Shown: piece after piece, positions 1 to 8,885 of the stretch
Layout: each line of letters starts with the position of its first letter
Numbering within the stretch: position 1 is the stretch's first letter
From: Lachnospiraceae bacterium
Lineage (GTDB): Bacteria; Bacillota; Clostridia; Lachnospirales; Lachnospiraceae
DNA: 38,067 bases
Direction of reading: 5' to 3'
Assembly (NCBI GenBank): GCA_028693705.1
Contig: JAQUUX010000025.1
Span: 1 to 38,067, forward strand
The notes under the pieces: model-generated
Database searches by the model: none
The model's input: the letters and a program-made list of their open reading frames with translations, nothing else
Told to the model about the DNA's origin: nothing
Made by a program: the position numbers and the translations under genes

Positions 1-24
1 CATCATAGCTTTTAATGTATCAAC

Positions 25-70
25 AAAAAAGGATATTTGTGTGACAATTTTTTCACACGAATATCCCTTT
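25..70. terminator. Rho-independent terminator of the efflux operon, probably bidirectional
   Basis: Arms 31-44 (GGATATTTGTGTGA) and 53-66 are complementary with one mismatch, and both flanks carry T/A runs, so the hairpin has a U-tract on either strand. It lies 14 bases beyond the stop codon of the minus-strand ATPase gene and would end the operon running from 7710 to 80. Confidence 0.8.
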
Positions 71-79
71 TTATACTTT

Positions 80-772
80 TTATGCTTCCAACGCCTCATT
101 TTCCTCACTGAGTATGCCATCCACGATTCGAACCACGCGTTTGGCTGACTTCGCAACATTTAAGTCATGGGTAATCATTACAATGGTGTTTCCCATATCA
201 TTTAATTTCTGGAATAGCTTCAAAACTTCTTTTCCACTGGTAGAATCCAGCGCACCTGTCGGTTCATCTGCCAGCAGAATGGCCGGTTGTGATACCAGTG
301 CCCTCGCTATAGACACTCTTTGCTTCTGTCCACCGGAAAGTTCACTCGGCTTATGTCCCAGTCTGTGGGATAGCCCCAAAAGTTCAATAGTTTCCATACT
401 CATTTGGGCTGCTTCCTTATGATCGATGCCCCTTGTAAGAAGGGGCATAATAATATTCTGCAAAACATTATAGGTTGGAATTAGCTGATAGTTCTGAAAT
501 ATAAATCCAATTTCCCTGTTGCGTACCTCATTCAGTATTTTCTCTTCTGTCTCATGAATAGGTCTGCCATTTAAATAATATTCACCGGAATCCCATTCAT
601 CCATACATCCGATAATATTCATTAATGTGGTTTTACCGGAACCGGATGGCCCTAAGATGGCAACAAACTCACCCTTTTTTACCTTAAAATCTATATTTTT
701 TAAAATAGGAACCTTTTCCTCGCCCAGCATATACCCTTTACAGACATCCTTCATTTCTATTACATTTTCCAT
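80..772 (-). CDS. ABC transporter ATP-binding protein (MacB/LolD type)
   Basis: A 230-aa cytoplasmic ATPase that should power the FtsX-type permease encoded two genes upstream. Seen: Walker A GPSGSGKTT near residues 41-49, Q-loop FIFQNYQ, signature LSGGQKQR near 145, Walker B ILLADEPTGALD and the H-loop ITHD. The length and DEPTGALD motif are typical of the MacB/LolD/YknY family of ATPases that work with four-TM FtsX permeases. The ATG has a TAGGA site 6 bases upstream. It is the last gene of the six-gene operon and is followed directly by a terminator. The substrate is unknown; antimicrobial peptides, antibiotics and lipoproteins are known for relatives, but nothing here chooses between them. 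Confidence 0.95.
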   Translation of the reverse strand: MENVIEMKDVCKGYMLGEEKVPILKNIDFKVKKGEFVAILGPSGSGKTTLMNIIGCMDEWDSGEYYLNGRPIHETEEKILNEVRNREIGFIFQNYQLIPTYNVLQNIIMPLLTRGIDHKEAAQMSMETIELLGLSHRLGHKPSELSGGQKQRVSIARALVSQPAILLADEPTGALDSTSGKEVLKLFQKLNDMGNTIVMITHDLNVAKSAKRVVRIVDGILSEENEALEA

Positions 773-831
773 ACGCTATCCTAACCTGCTACTTTCATGC
801 ACTTTTTATTCCATGTTATATGACTTTACGG

Positions 832-1317
832 CTATCCCACTATATATACTGTCGCAATAGAATTTCCATCGCCATCCTGTCCCTGTGTCTGAATGATTCC
901 AATTACATCTCCTGCACCCAGCCGTGAAAAAGTTGTCGTAGTTCCCAGTATGGTTATCACATCCGTACCTACCGGAATCATAACCGTATACTGCTTTTCG
1001 GACAGTTCATAGGAAATGTTATCTGTATCTGTAAAGACAGCCGCCATTTTATTATTCTCTATATCTTCGACGGCCTGTAACAGTGTATATGTCATCTCAT
1101 TTCCACTAATACTGTCAACCTGGGCATAGACCAGTTCTTCTCCCTCTTCAACTATCATTTCCACAGCAATATCATCATTCTGGGCATCCATTTCCAATTT
1201 ATATCCCATGACTGTAACAGCCACTGCTGCTATAATGATAACGCCGAATATAATCATTCTGTTACGCCGTTTTTTCTTTTTTAACTTTTCTTTCTTTTTT
1301 TCCTGCCAGTTTTCCAT
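832..1317 (-). CDS. Small membrane-anchored protein of the efflux operon, function unknown
   Basis: A 161-aa protein with a very basic N-terminus (runs of K/R to about residue 20), one hydrophobic segment (about 21-40) and a roughly 115-residue external domain rich in short Val/Thr/Ile strands, including a VDSISGNEMTY stretch. That stretch loosely resembles small beta-barrel (DUF5666-like) repeats; this is inference. The start chosen is the internal ATG at 1317 because it has AAGGG 7 bases upstream, whereas the ATG at 1335 has no ribosome binding site. It lies between permease and ATPase in the operon, so a role as an accessory subunit of the exporter is plausible. I do not recognise the family. 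Confidence 0.75.
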   Translation of the reverse strand: MENWQEKKKEKLKKKKRRNRMIIFGVIIIAAVAVTVMGYKLEMDAQNDDIAVEMIVEEGEELVYAQVDSISGNEMTYTLLQAVEDIENNKMAAVFTDTDNISYELSEKQYTVMIPVGTDVITILGTTTTFSRLGAGDVIGIIQTQGQDGDGNSIATVYIVG

Positions 1318-1369
1318 GAACCTGCCCTTTCCCATATCATGTATTCTTTATTCGTTTTCTGCAGCACAT

Positions 1370-2704
1370 TTACTCTTGATTCAGTGCCACTACGGGAATC
1401 AAAATGGATGCTTTATAGGCAGGATAAAATCCAAACACTGTCCCGGTGATAACACCGAAAAGAAGAGATATGACTGCATCTGCTACCGACAATGTCACCC
1501 TCATATCAAAGCTTTCCACGATTGGTGTGATACCCAGCGCCAGCAAAACACCTAAAATGGCGCCAATCATACTGGTGCAGGATGCCTCCAGCAGAAATTC
1601 AAGCAAAATGTCTTTTTGTGAGCACCCAATTGCTTTTAAAATACCGATTTCATTGGTTCTTTCTTTTACGGATACGAACAAAACATTCATAATGCCGATA
1701 CCGCCTACGATAAAGACAATGATCGCCATGGCAATTAACAGCATAGTCAGGGTATCATTAGAAGCAGATGCTGCCTCCATCTTGGTTCCGGCATCCGAAA
1801 TAGTAAATTCTGCATTTGGATAAGAATCCGCCAAAACCGTTTCCACATTAGTAATAACTGTATCAATATTATTCACATCCTCTGCCACCAGGGTAATCGT
1901 CGGACTGACATCACTTCCGGTCAGATATTTAATTCCGGTATTATAAGGAATAAAAATGGCTGTATCCGGACTGATCCCGGATGCTACAGAACCCATTTCT
2001 TCCAGTACACCGGCAACCACATAAGGTCTGGCATCTATATAGACCACGCCATCGTATGCGTCATACGCGCTGCCAAATATTTCTTTCGCTACAGAGCTTC
2101 CCAGAACGCATACCTTTTCCTTGCTTTCATCATTTTCATCTGTGAGAAATTCGCCAATGGATAAATCCATATTACTCATTTCCATATAATTACTTAATAC
2201 ACCTGCTATGGTATAGGTTGCCGAATCCTCTAATTCACCACCTTCTACAGAAGATGTCGTGGAATAAGAAATCGTAGCATCGTTGATACCCGGTACGAAA
2301 ACTTGAAGATCATCCATGTCTTCTGTGGACAATACAATATTTTCCTGATTCATACGATCACTGCTGCCCATGCCTCCCATACCCGGGAAACCGCCAAAAC
2401 CGCCACCGAAAGATCTGGTAGAACTACCACCAAAGTCTCCACCAGGCATTCCGCCTGACATACCGCTCATTCCTCCCATACCCCCGGAGAAACTGGTACT
2501 CTCCGACTCATAGGAAATATCAATAGCACCAGCATTTAAATTTTTAAACTGTTTCGCTACTTCTTCTTTACCGCCGGTTCCGATGGCTATTACCATCATG
2601 ATCGTAGCCGAACCAACTACAATACCAATAGAGGTCATGATCACTTTGAATTTGTTTTGGGACAGGTTCAGCCAAACCAGTCGAAATAATTCGGATAATC
2701 TCAT
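1370..2704 (-). CDS. ABC transporter permease, MacB/FtsX type
   Basis: A 444-aa permease with MacB topology: one N-terminal membrane segment (about 20-42), a large extracytoplasmic MacB-PCD-like domain, then three C-terminal membrane segments (from about 318). Between them is the conserved cytoplasmic loop KERTNEIGILKAIGCSQKDI, typical of FtsX permeases. Residues about 74-118 form an insert made almost only of Gly, Met, Ser and Phe, absent from textbook MacB. The ATG overlaps the stop of the preceding adaptor gene (TAATG), implying translational coupling. It should act as a homodimer with the ATPase at 80-772 and with one or more of the three adaptors upstream. Confidence 0.93.
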   Translation of the reverse strand: MRLSELFRLVWLNLSQNKFKVIMTSIGIVVGSATIMMVIAIGTGGKEEVAKQFKNLNAGAIDISYESESTSFSGGMGGMSGMSGGMPGGDFGGSSTRSFGGGFGGFPGMGGMGSSDRMNQENIVLSTEDMDDLQVFVPGINDATISYSTTSSVEGGELEDSATYTIAGVLSNYMEMSNMDLSIGEFLTDENDESKEKVCVLGSSVAKEIFGSAYDAYDGVVYIDARPYVVAGVLEEMGSVASGISPDTAIFIPYNTGIKYLTGSDVSPTITLVAEDVNNIDTVITNVETVLADSYPNAEFTISDAGTKMEAASASNDTLTMLLIAMAIIVFIVGGIGIMNVLFVSVKERTNEIGILKAIGCSQKDILLEFLLEASCTSMIGAILGVLLALGITPIVESFDMRVTLSVADAVISLLFGVITGTVFGFYPAYKASILIPVVALNQE

Positions 2705-4449
2705 TAGTCCGCCACCACACTTTCGATCAATACAACATCTCCTTCATTCAATCCTTCCACAACTTCCACATTGATACCATCTGAGAAGCCCGTTGTGATT
2801 TCCTGTTTTACGATGTCACCATTTTCATCTCTCAATTTCACATATGATTTATTGCTTTCCCTAAATACCGCCCTGTTAGAAACATAATCTACATTATTGG
2901 TTTCTTTTGTCAGGAATGTGATTTCACCGGTCATACCCTGATACAATTCAGATACGTCACCTTGAAGTGTCACCGTAACCGGATAATATTCTGTATAATC
3001 ACTGCTGCTGTATTCTGCATCACCAATCTCTGTTACTTCTGCTGTAAACACGGTATCTTCATAGGCCGCCAACGTAACATTTGCCATATCTCCCTCAGCT
3101 ATATCCGTCATATCGTCTTCTGCTATATTTACACTCATAGTAACTTCTGTTTCATCATACAAGGATACCAACGAAGTACCCTGACTCACATCATCATCTG
3201 CCACTACACTGATCTCTGTAATTACACCACTGTACTTAGCCTGTATCACATCATTCACAATCAGCGTATCAAAATCATTAAGCTTTTCTACAGCTTCGTC
3301 ATAGGCATCCTGCTCTTCTGTTGCATCCACCTCCAAATATCCCAATGATACAGCTTTCATTTCTTCTGCTGTATGATAGCTCAGCATTGTCTGGTCATAA
3401 GTTTCTTTAGCGGTCAGCTTTCCGCTTTCCTGATCTCGCTGTGCCTTGGTCAGATCATTCTGCAAGTCTGCGAGATCATCTTCATCTTTTTCAATTTGGT
3501 CGTTCATGGCATCCAGATCATCTTCCAAAGTACTTACATTGTCCATTGCCGTGAATTCCAGCTCAGTTAAAAACATAATTCTCTGGGCATTATCCGTATT
3601 TTCATATGGATTATCCTGGCTGCTTACATAATTTCTGAACTCTGTCAGCTGAGAATAAACGCTGTCCAGATTTTCTTTTGCTGCGTCATATTCTGTCTGT
3701 AGCTCGGCCTGATCTTCCAAATCTTTCTGATAATCTTCATTTTTCTCATCCAGAGCCTTCTGGGCATCTGCAACTGCATCTTCCAGATCTTTCAATGCAT
3801 CATTATAAATCAGTTCTGCATATTTACCATTGGTCATACTGCTGGTATAGGTCTGTTCTGCGCTTAATTTATCACTTGCCTGGGTACTGACAATCGCGTC
3901 CAGGTCTGCCTTGGCTTCATCCACATCTGATGTTAACTGGGATCGGATATCCTCCACACTGTCTGCTGTGAGCCTGATCAGATCATCTCCTGCATTTACA
4001 TACTGACCAACAGTGACCAAAATGGAATCCACTGTCATCTTGGCTGTAGAAGATGAATTACTGCCTTCCGTTGTACTGCTGGCAAAACTGTTCATCATGG
4101 CAAACGGACTCATGCCGTCCCCTCCCATATTGACTGTTGTAGTCGATGTGGTGGATGCTGAACTGGAACTTTTAGTCATAGCACTGATATCCAGATCAAA
4201 AGTCTGTTCCTGAGAGCCAATATCTATGGTACTATCTTCTGAAATGCCCACAGACAAACTGCCATGTTCCACTGTAGTTTCCTTATAAACAATTGATGCC
4301 TCTTCGGTTTTTTCTCTGCTTTGCAATACAATACCAAGGATCAGACAAATTACCAGCAATATTGCAATAATGGAAGTTCCCATAACGTTTTTCTTTTTTA
4401 CTTTTCCATCTTCATTCCAAAAGAATTTCTTCAGCATTTCTATTTTCAT
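2704..4449 (-). CDS. HlyD-family membrane-fusion/adaptor protein (third of three)
   Basis: A 581-aa adaptor. Seen: one membrane anchor at about 20-43, a split lipoyl-like domain (first half around GQYVNAGDDL, second half around VIQAKYSGVITEISV), a long coiled coil between them (about 170-385, rich in D/E/K/Q/A heptads), and C-terminal beta-barrel and membrane-proximal domains ending LNEGDVVLI. A Ser/Thr/Gly/Met-rich insert (about 85-140) includes MGGDGMSPFAMM. Relatives at 4446-6197 and 6178-7710 have the same architecture, so these are tandem paralogues. It overlaps the upstream gene by 4 bases (ATGA) and the permease by 1. It probably couples substrate delivery to the MacB-type permease. 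Confidence 0.9.
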   Translation of the reverse strand: MKIEMLKKFFWNEDGKVKKKNVMGTSIIAILLVICLILGIVLQSREKTEEASIVYKETTVEHGSLSVGISEDSTIDIGSQEQTFDLDISAMTKSSSSASTTSTTTVNMGGDGMSPFAMMNSFASSTTEGSNSSSTAKMTVDSILVTVGQYVNAGDDLIRLTADSVEDIRSQLTSDVDEAKADLDAIVSTQASDKLSAEQTYTSSMTNGKYAELIYNDALKDLEDAVADAQKALDEKNEDYQKDLEDQAELQTEYDAAKENLDSVYSQLTEFRNYVSSQDNPYENTDNAQRIMFLTELEFTAMDNVSTLEDDLDAMNDQIEKDEDDLADLQNDLTKAQRDQESGKLTAKETYDQTMLSYHTAEEMKAVSLGYLEVDATEEQDAYDEAVEKLNDFDTLIVNDVIQAKYSGVITEISVVADDDVSQGTSLVSLYDETEVTMSVNIAEDDMTDIAEGDMANVTLAAYEDTVFTAEVTEIGDAEYSSSDYTEYYPVTVTLQGDVSELYQGMTGEITFLTKETNNVDYVSNRAVFRESNKSYVKLRDENGDIVKQEITTGFSDGINVEVVEGLNEGDVVLIESVVAD

Positions 4450-6197
4450 TGAACAGGACCTCCCATTCCACCAGGCATCATACTGCCGGTTCCTCCGGGC
4501 ATACTTCTGTCGCCCGACATACTGCCCTGGTTATTTATATCAAAGCCTTCAGCATCTTGTGTTTCAGCTGTGGTTTCAATGCCATTCTCTGTTTCTGCCT
4601 CTGTATCATTTACAGAATCACTGACCCTGCTGGCTACATAGACCACATCTCCCTCTATAAGACCATCTGTGATTACAATATTCACACCATTACTCATGCC
4701 TGTGATTACTTCCTTTAGTTGCTTTTCTCCATCATCACCATCCACATATACATAGTTTTTATCATTTTCAGATACAATAGCATTTTGGGAGACGTATACC
4801 ACATCATTTGCTGTATCGGTAATAAAAGTTACATCTGCAGTCATGCCGCCGTACAGATCTGTGGTATCTCCTTCCACTTCAATTTCCACCGGATAGCTTA
4901 CCGTAGTGGCGTGCTCAGATGTGGCAGACGTTGTAATCGAAGATATATGCCCCGTATATTCTCTGTCATCATATGCTGTAAATACAATTGTTACCGGGTC
5001 ATCTAAAGATAGACTTACAATATCCTCTTCCGATACATCCACGGAAAGAGTCATATTTTTCTCTGTTGCATATGCTACAACCTCGGTGCCTGTAGTATCC
5101 AGAGTATCTCCTGTCTCAACACCGAGAGTTGTTACAATACCGGAATCCTCCGCATATACAGTACCGTCCCCGACAAAGGCTTCAAAATCTTCTAATTTAT
5201 CATTCAAATCGTCCAAGTCATCCTGGGCATCGTTCACAGCTGTCTGCGCACTTTCCAAAGCAGAATCATAAACACTCTGCGCCAGGCTGCCATTGGATAC
5301 TGCCGTTTCTTTGGACTGTTCAGCTTTTAAAAGGTCTACTTCGATCTGCTCTTCAATATCTGCGATTTCCTCCTGATAAGACGCGATATCTTCTTCATCC
5401 TGGGCAATCTGATCCTTCATGTCCTGTATTTTCTGTAATGCATTTTCATAATTATTTTTTGCATTCAAATAAGAAATCTGGTCATTGACGTTATCAGTCA
5501 ACCCGTCATTGTCTTCCATCTTATAAACCCATTCGCTATAAGTTGCTGCTGCGTCTCCCATCGCATCAGAAGCATCATCCATATCCGCATTCTGTTTTGT
5601 AATGTCAGCATTGCAGGCATTTATTTTTGCCTGTAACACACTGATCTGATTATTCAACTGTGTTACTGTGGCATTATAAACACTGTCTGCCACAGAAGAA
5701 TCCAGTATACTGCTGTCATAAGTCTGCTTAGCCGTCAGCTTATTAATCTGGTACTCTGACTGAGCTTCCTCTAATACAATTTCTGCCTCCGTAATTGCAG
5801 CCTGCAGTTTTCGTCTGACACGGTCAATGCTATCCTGCGTAAAAGTAAGCAGTGCATCACCCTCTGTAATTCGCTGTCCTACCACTACATTAATATTTTC
5901 AACTTTCAGATATTTGATGACTTCCTCTTCTTCGTCATCATCATCGTCTTCATTATCCTCCGTAGACAAATCCAGATCATATACCAGAGAATTCACGCCA
6001 TATTCCAGGGTTCCGCTTTCAGTTACTCCAACTGTAAGATCTCCCTTTTCTGCAATTGCTTCTTTATATACCCAGGTCTCCTGATTCAGGTTTGGTTTGA
6101 TAAATACTGTATAACAGGCCGCTGCCACCAGTGCCAGGAATATTATGCCAATCCAAATAAATTTCCGATATTTTTTCTTAATGTGAGGTAGTTTCAT
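4446..6197 (-). CDS. HlyD-family membrane-fusion/adaptor protein (second of three)
   Basis: A 583-aa adaptor with membrane anchor (about 13-32), split lipoyl-like motif (INVVVGQRITEGDALL; VYAEDSGIVTTLGVETGD), a long coiled coil (about 125-345) and C-terminal beta domains. Two oddities: a run of consecutive Asp/Glu residues at about 79-90 just before the first lipoyl half, and a Gly/Met/Pro-rich tail over the last 30 residues (for example GTGSMMPGGMGG). The start ATG at 6197 has a strong AGGAAGGAGG site 8 bases upstream, lying inside the end of the previous gene, which it overlaps by 20 bases. It is co-transcribed with two further adaptors, the permease and the ATPase. Confidence 0.9.
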   Translation of the reverse strand: MKLPHIKKKYRKFIWIGIIFLALVAAACYTVFIKPNLNQETWVYKEAIAEKGDLTVGVTESGTLEYGVNSLVYDLDLSTEDNEDDDDDEEEEVIKYLKVENINVVVGQRITEGDALLTFTQDSIDRVRRKLQAAITEAEIVLEEAQSEYQINKLTAKQTYDSSILDSSVADSVYNATVTQLNNQISVLQAKINACNADITKQNADMDDASDAMGDAAATYSEWVYKMEDNDGLTDNVNDQISYLNAKNNYENALQKIQDMKDQIAQDEEDIASYQEEIADIEEQIEVDLLKAEQSKETAVSNGSLAQSVYDSALESAQTAVNDAQDDLDDLNDKLEDFEAFVGDGTVYAEDSGIVTTLGVETGDTLDTTGTEVVAYATEKNMTLSVDVSEEDIVSLSLDDPVTIVFTAYDDREYTGHISSITTSATSEHATTVSYPVEIEVEGDTTDLYGGMTADVTFITDTANDVVYVSQNAIVSENDKNYVYVDGDDGEKQLKEVITGMSNGVNIVITDGLIEGDVVYVASRVSDSVNDTEAETENGIETTAETQDAEGFDINNQGSMSGDRSMPGGTGSMMPGGMGGPVQ

Positions 6198-7710
6198 CTG
6201 TTATACCTCCTTCCTGTTCTGCTTCACTTGCCTGCCCGCCTGGCTCCTGCATCCGATCATCTGATGTCATTCCAAATACTACCTGAGCAGTCTGGTTGGC
6301 AGTCAGCTTGCTTACATCTCCTGATAATGTCACTTCTACCGCATATGTAATATTGGTTCTGCTGTCAGAGTTGGAATCCGGATTAATCTCTGTAATCGCA
6401 CCATCAAAGGTTCCCTGATCAGAAATAGATACCAAAGCTTCTTCACCCACATAAATTTTAGCAATATCTGCCTGCGCTACTGATACAGAAACTGTCATGG
6501 TCTCTGTGTCTGCAAATGCCAGCACAACAGTACCATCTGTCAATTCATCTCCAGCCTCCACTGTAAGCATGATAATCTCGCCGGCTCCCTTTGTATACAA
6601 TGTGCCATCTCCTACGGAAGCCTCAAAATCAGCCAGGTCATCCTGGGTATCATCTTTTGCATCCTGGGCTGTATCCAGGGCATCCTGGGCCTTTTTTACA
6701 GCGGTATCGTAATCTGACTTTGCCTGATCTTTCTTAGCAAGTGCCATATCATATGTTTGTTTCGCTGCCAAACAATTCGTCTGATAATCTGCCTGTGCCT
6801 TTTCCAATGCTGCCTGATAATCCACCAATGCTGCCTGCTCCGTTACCAGCGCTGCTTCTGCATCTGTTTTAGAATCAATGGATTCCTGATATTTGTCTAC
6901 AAAGGTTTCATCAGTGGTATAGATTAAAGTTTTTAATTTCACCAGTGTTTTATATTTGTCATCACCATTTATCTTCTGGGCATCTGCAAAAGATTTCTGT
7001 GTTGGAATAGAACCATGACTATATCCCCATGCATCACACAGTTCATCAAACAGATCCTGAAGCGCGTCATACTGGTTTTCATATTCATTTGCACCGGAGG
7101 TATTATAATCTGAAAAATTCTCAACCTGCTTTGTATATGCAGCAACATCCTCCAACGAATCATCCACTTTTTTCTGGGCATCAGCCAGTGTTCTGTCTTC
7201 TTTCGCAATTGCTTCATTATATACAGCTTCTGCCTGGTCAGCCTCTAATACAGTAGAATCATATGTATACTGTGCCACGATTACTGCATTCTGATAGGCA
7301 ATCACTTCTTTTCTATAATTCAGATCAGCCGTAGTAAGTTCATCTGTCAGTTCCTTCCTGGCATCTTCCACACATTCATCTGTCAGCTTTAAAATAGGGG
7401 TATCCTTTTCTACCACATCACCACTGGAAAGGTATACCTCCTCAATTTCAAGCTCTGTATCAAGTTCTGCAACGTCAAATTCCTGAGAATCAATTCCGAT
7501 TACGGTAACACCTGTAGAAGTTACCAGGTTCCCCATATCCCGTCCGTTTGCATTTCCATGTGCCATCATTTCCTGTAAAGAAGCATCCTGCTTTTCTGCG
7601 AACAGAAAATAATAAGCGCCGGAACCCGTCGCCAAAATTATTATCAAAACAATTACCAATATCATTGTTATCTTTTTTGGGGATACTTTTGTTTTCTCCT
7701 TTTCTTCCAT
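6178..7710 (-). CDS. HlyD-family membrane-fusion/adaptor protein (first of three)
   Basis: A 510-aa adaptor opening the operon. Seen: membrane anchor at about 14-38, lipoyl-like first half (VYLSSGDVVEKDTPIL), a long Ala/Asp/Lys/Gln-rich coiled coil with several YD-type repeats, second half (TKGAGEIIMLTVEAGDEL) and C-terminal beta domains. The start was moved from the first ATG at 7734 to 7710 because GGAGG lies 5 bases before the ATG at 7710 and nothing suitable precedes 7734. No clear promoter was found in the AT-rich 7735-7815 stretch, although the operon must start there. The last 20 bases overlap the next adaptor. Confidence 0.9.
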   Translation of the reverse strand: MEEKEKTKVSPKKITMILVIVLIIILATGSGAYYFLFAEKQDASLQEMMAHGNANGRDMGNLVTSTGVTVIGIDSQEFDVAELDTELEIEEVYLSSGDVVEKDTPILKLTDECVEDARKELTDELTTADLNYRKEVIAYQNAVIVAQYTYDSTVLEADQAEAVYNEAIAKEDRTLADAQKKVDDSLEDVAAYTKQVENFSDYNTSGANEYENQYDALQDLFDELCDAWGYSHGSIPTQKSFADAQKINGDDKYKTLVKLKTLIYTTDETFVDKYQESIDSKTDAEAALVTEQAALVDYQAALEKAQADYQTNCLAAKQTYDMALAKKDQAKSDYDTAVKKAQDALDTAQDAKDDTQDDLADFEASVGDGTLYTKGAGEIIMLTVEAGDELTDGTVVLAFADTETMTVSVSVAQADIAKIYVGEEALVSISDQGTFDGAITEINPDSNSDSRTNITYAVEVTLSGDVSKLTANQTAQVVFGMTSDDRMQEPGGQASEAEQEGGITDETTSH

Positions 7711-7814
7711 CGTCGCCTCCATCATTTTACGCATTACTTAACTGTATCTATCTTAATTATTAAATGTTTCTAAAAATTGTTTGAAGTGTGAAAAAAATGT
7801 GTTTTTTATCGCGT

Positions 7815-7865
7815 AAAAAAAGAGCCTCTGTATCGCAGATCATAGATCTGTTTTACAAAAGCTCT
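7815..7865 (-). terminator. Rho-independent terminator after the AEC permease gene
   Basis: On the minus strand AGAGC at 7861-7865 pairs with GCTCT at 7821-7825. An inner CAGATC/GATCTG stem and G-U pairs fill the hairpin, followed by a run of six or seven T. It lies 34 bases beyond the stop of the 7899-8831 gene. Confidence 0.85.
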
Positions 7866-7898
7866 AGCTTTATCTTCTATATCATTGCATGCTGCTTA

Positions 7899-8831
7899 TT
7901 ACAGCAAAAACGCTACTAAAAGAGGAATTGTTACCACCGATAATGCCGTTGTGATCAAAATATTGCTGACCACCAGTTTTCTGGACGGTGACTCATACTG
8001 ATTTGCCAGGATCAGCACCATAGCGGCTACCGGCATACCTGTTGAAATAGTTGCAATACCGGTAAAATATTCATTTACTCCTGTTAGCCTGCAAATACCA
8101 CAAATAATCGTTGGAATTACAAGTAATCGAATAACTGCAAAAATGTAACTCTTTTTTTGACAAAGAGATTCCTTTAACGGGAATAACGCCATCGTAGATC
8201 CTAATATAATCATCGATAGCGGTGAAGTAATATTTCCCACCATATAAACAGTATCATATACAATACCATTCATTCTAAATCCGGTAACATACACCAACAA
8301 TGCCAGCATGTTTATGATAAATCCGGGATTTACGCATTTCTGAAGTGCATCCTTCAGAGAACTTTTTTCTCCATCCTTGTTCTGTTTAAAACAGTTCACA
8401 CCATAAGTATATACCAGAATATTAAAAGCAAAATGCATCATGGTGCAATAAAAAATAGCTTCATCACCCAATACCGACTGTAACACCGGATATCCCATAA
8501 AGGAAACATTGGCAAACATCATCATACATTCCACTGCCGGTTTGTCAATTGCATTTACACGGAATACTTTTACTACGATTTTTCCTATCAAAATAAATCC
8601 TACATACATCAAAAAGCCTGCTGCCAGGATTACAAACACCGAACTTCTTCCATCCTTTGATGCTGTTAATACAGACGCCAGCACCAGAAGCGGTGATGTC
8701 ACATTTGCGATCAATGTGGAAATCTTTCGGTTGGCATGATCATCTAAAATTCCTGTTTTCTCCAGAATATAACCCAGTATCAGAATCAGGAAAAGTTTTA
8801 CCATAACCAACGCTATAACAGAAACACTCAT
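7899..8831 (-). CDS. AEC-family permease (auxin efflux carrier-like)
   Basis: A 310-aa integral membrane protein with about ten hydrophobic segments spread over its whole length and no large soluble domain. Family features: an N-terminal half ending in NVSFMGYPVLQSVLG, and a C-terminal half with SPLSMIILGSTMA and GMPVAAMVLILANQY, which match the AEC (BART superfamily) pattern. Members move small organic anions such as malate or malonate, or are uncharacterised; the substrate here cannot be told. The ATG is preceded by AGAGGAG at 5-6 bases, part of which falls in a possible leader hairpin (8840-8876). It is a single gene between two terminated or independent units. Confidence 0.92.
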   Translation of the reverse strand: MSVSVIALVMVKLFLILILGYILEKTGILDDHANRKISTLIANVTSPLLVLASVLTASKDGRSSVFVILAAGFLMYVGFILIGKIVVKVFRVNAIDKPAVECMMMFANVSFMGYPVLQSVLGDEAIFYCTMMHFAFNILVYTYGVNCFKQNKDGEKSSLKDALQKCVNPGFIINMLALLVYVTGFRMNGIVYDTVYMVGNITSPLSMIILGSTMALFPLKESLCQKKSYIFAVIRLLVIPTIICGICRLTGVNEYFTGIATISTGMPVAAMVLILANQYESPSRKLVVSNILITTALSVVTIPLLVAFLL

Positions 8832-8839
8832 AAGCTCTC

Positions 8840-8876
8840 CTCTGAGGTGCCTTTATCGTGATAGCACCGTACAGAG
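8840..8876 (-). promoter_or_regulatory. Leader hairpin touching the AEC gene ribosome binding site
   Basis: On the minus strand CTCTG (8872-8876) pairs with CAGAG (8840-8844), and inside it GGTGC (8864-8868) pairs with GCACC (8847-8851). The 3' arm overlaps the first bases of the AGAGGAG ribosome binding site at 8836-8842. There is no U-tract, so it is not a terminator. A role in controlling translation is only inferred. Confidence 0.35.
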
Positions 8877-8885
8877 AATATTATC

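Noticed and set aside
7735-7814. Promoter for the efflux operon
   Set aside because: The AT-rich stretch offers several poor hexamers (for example TTCAAA with TAATAA), none convincing enough to list.
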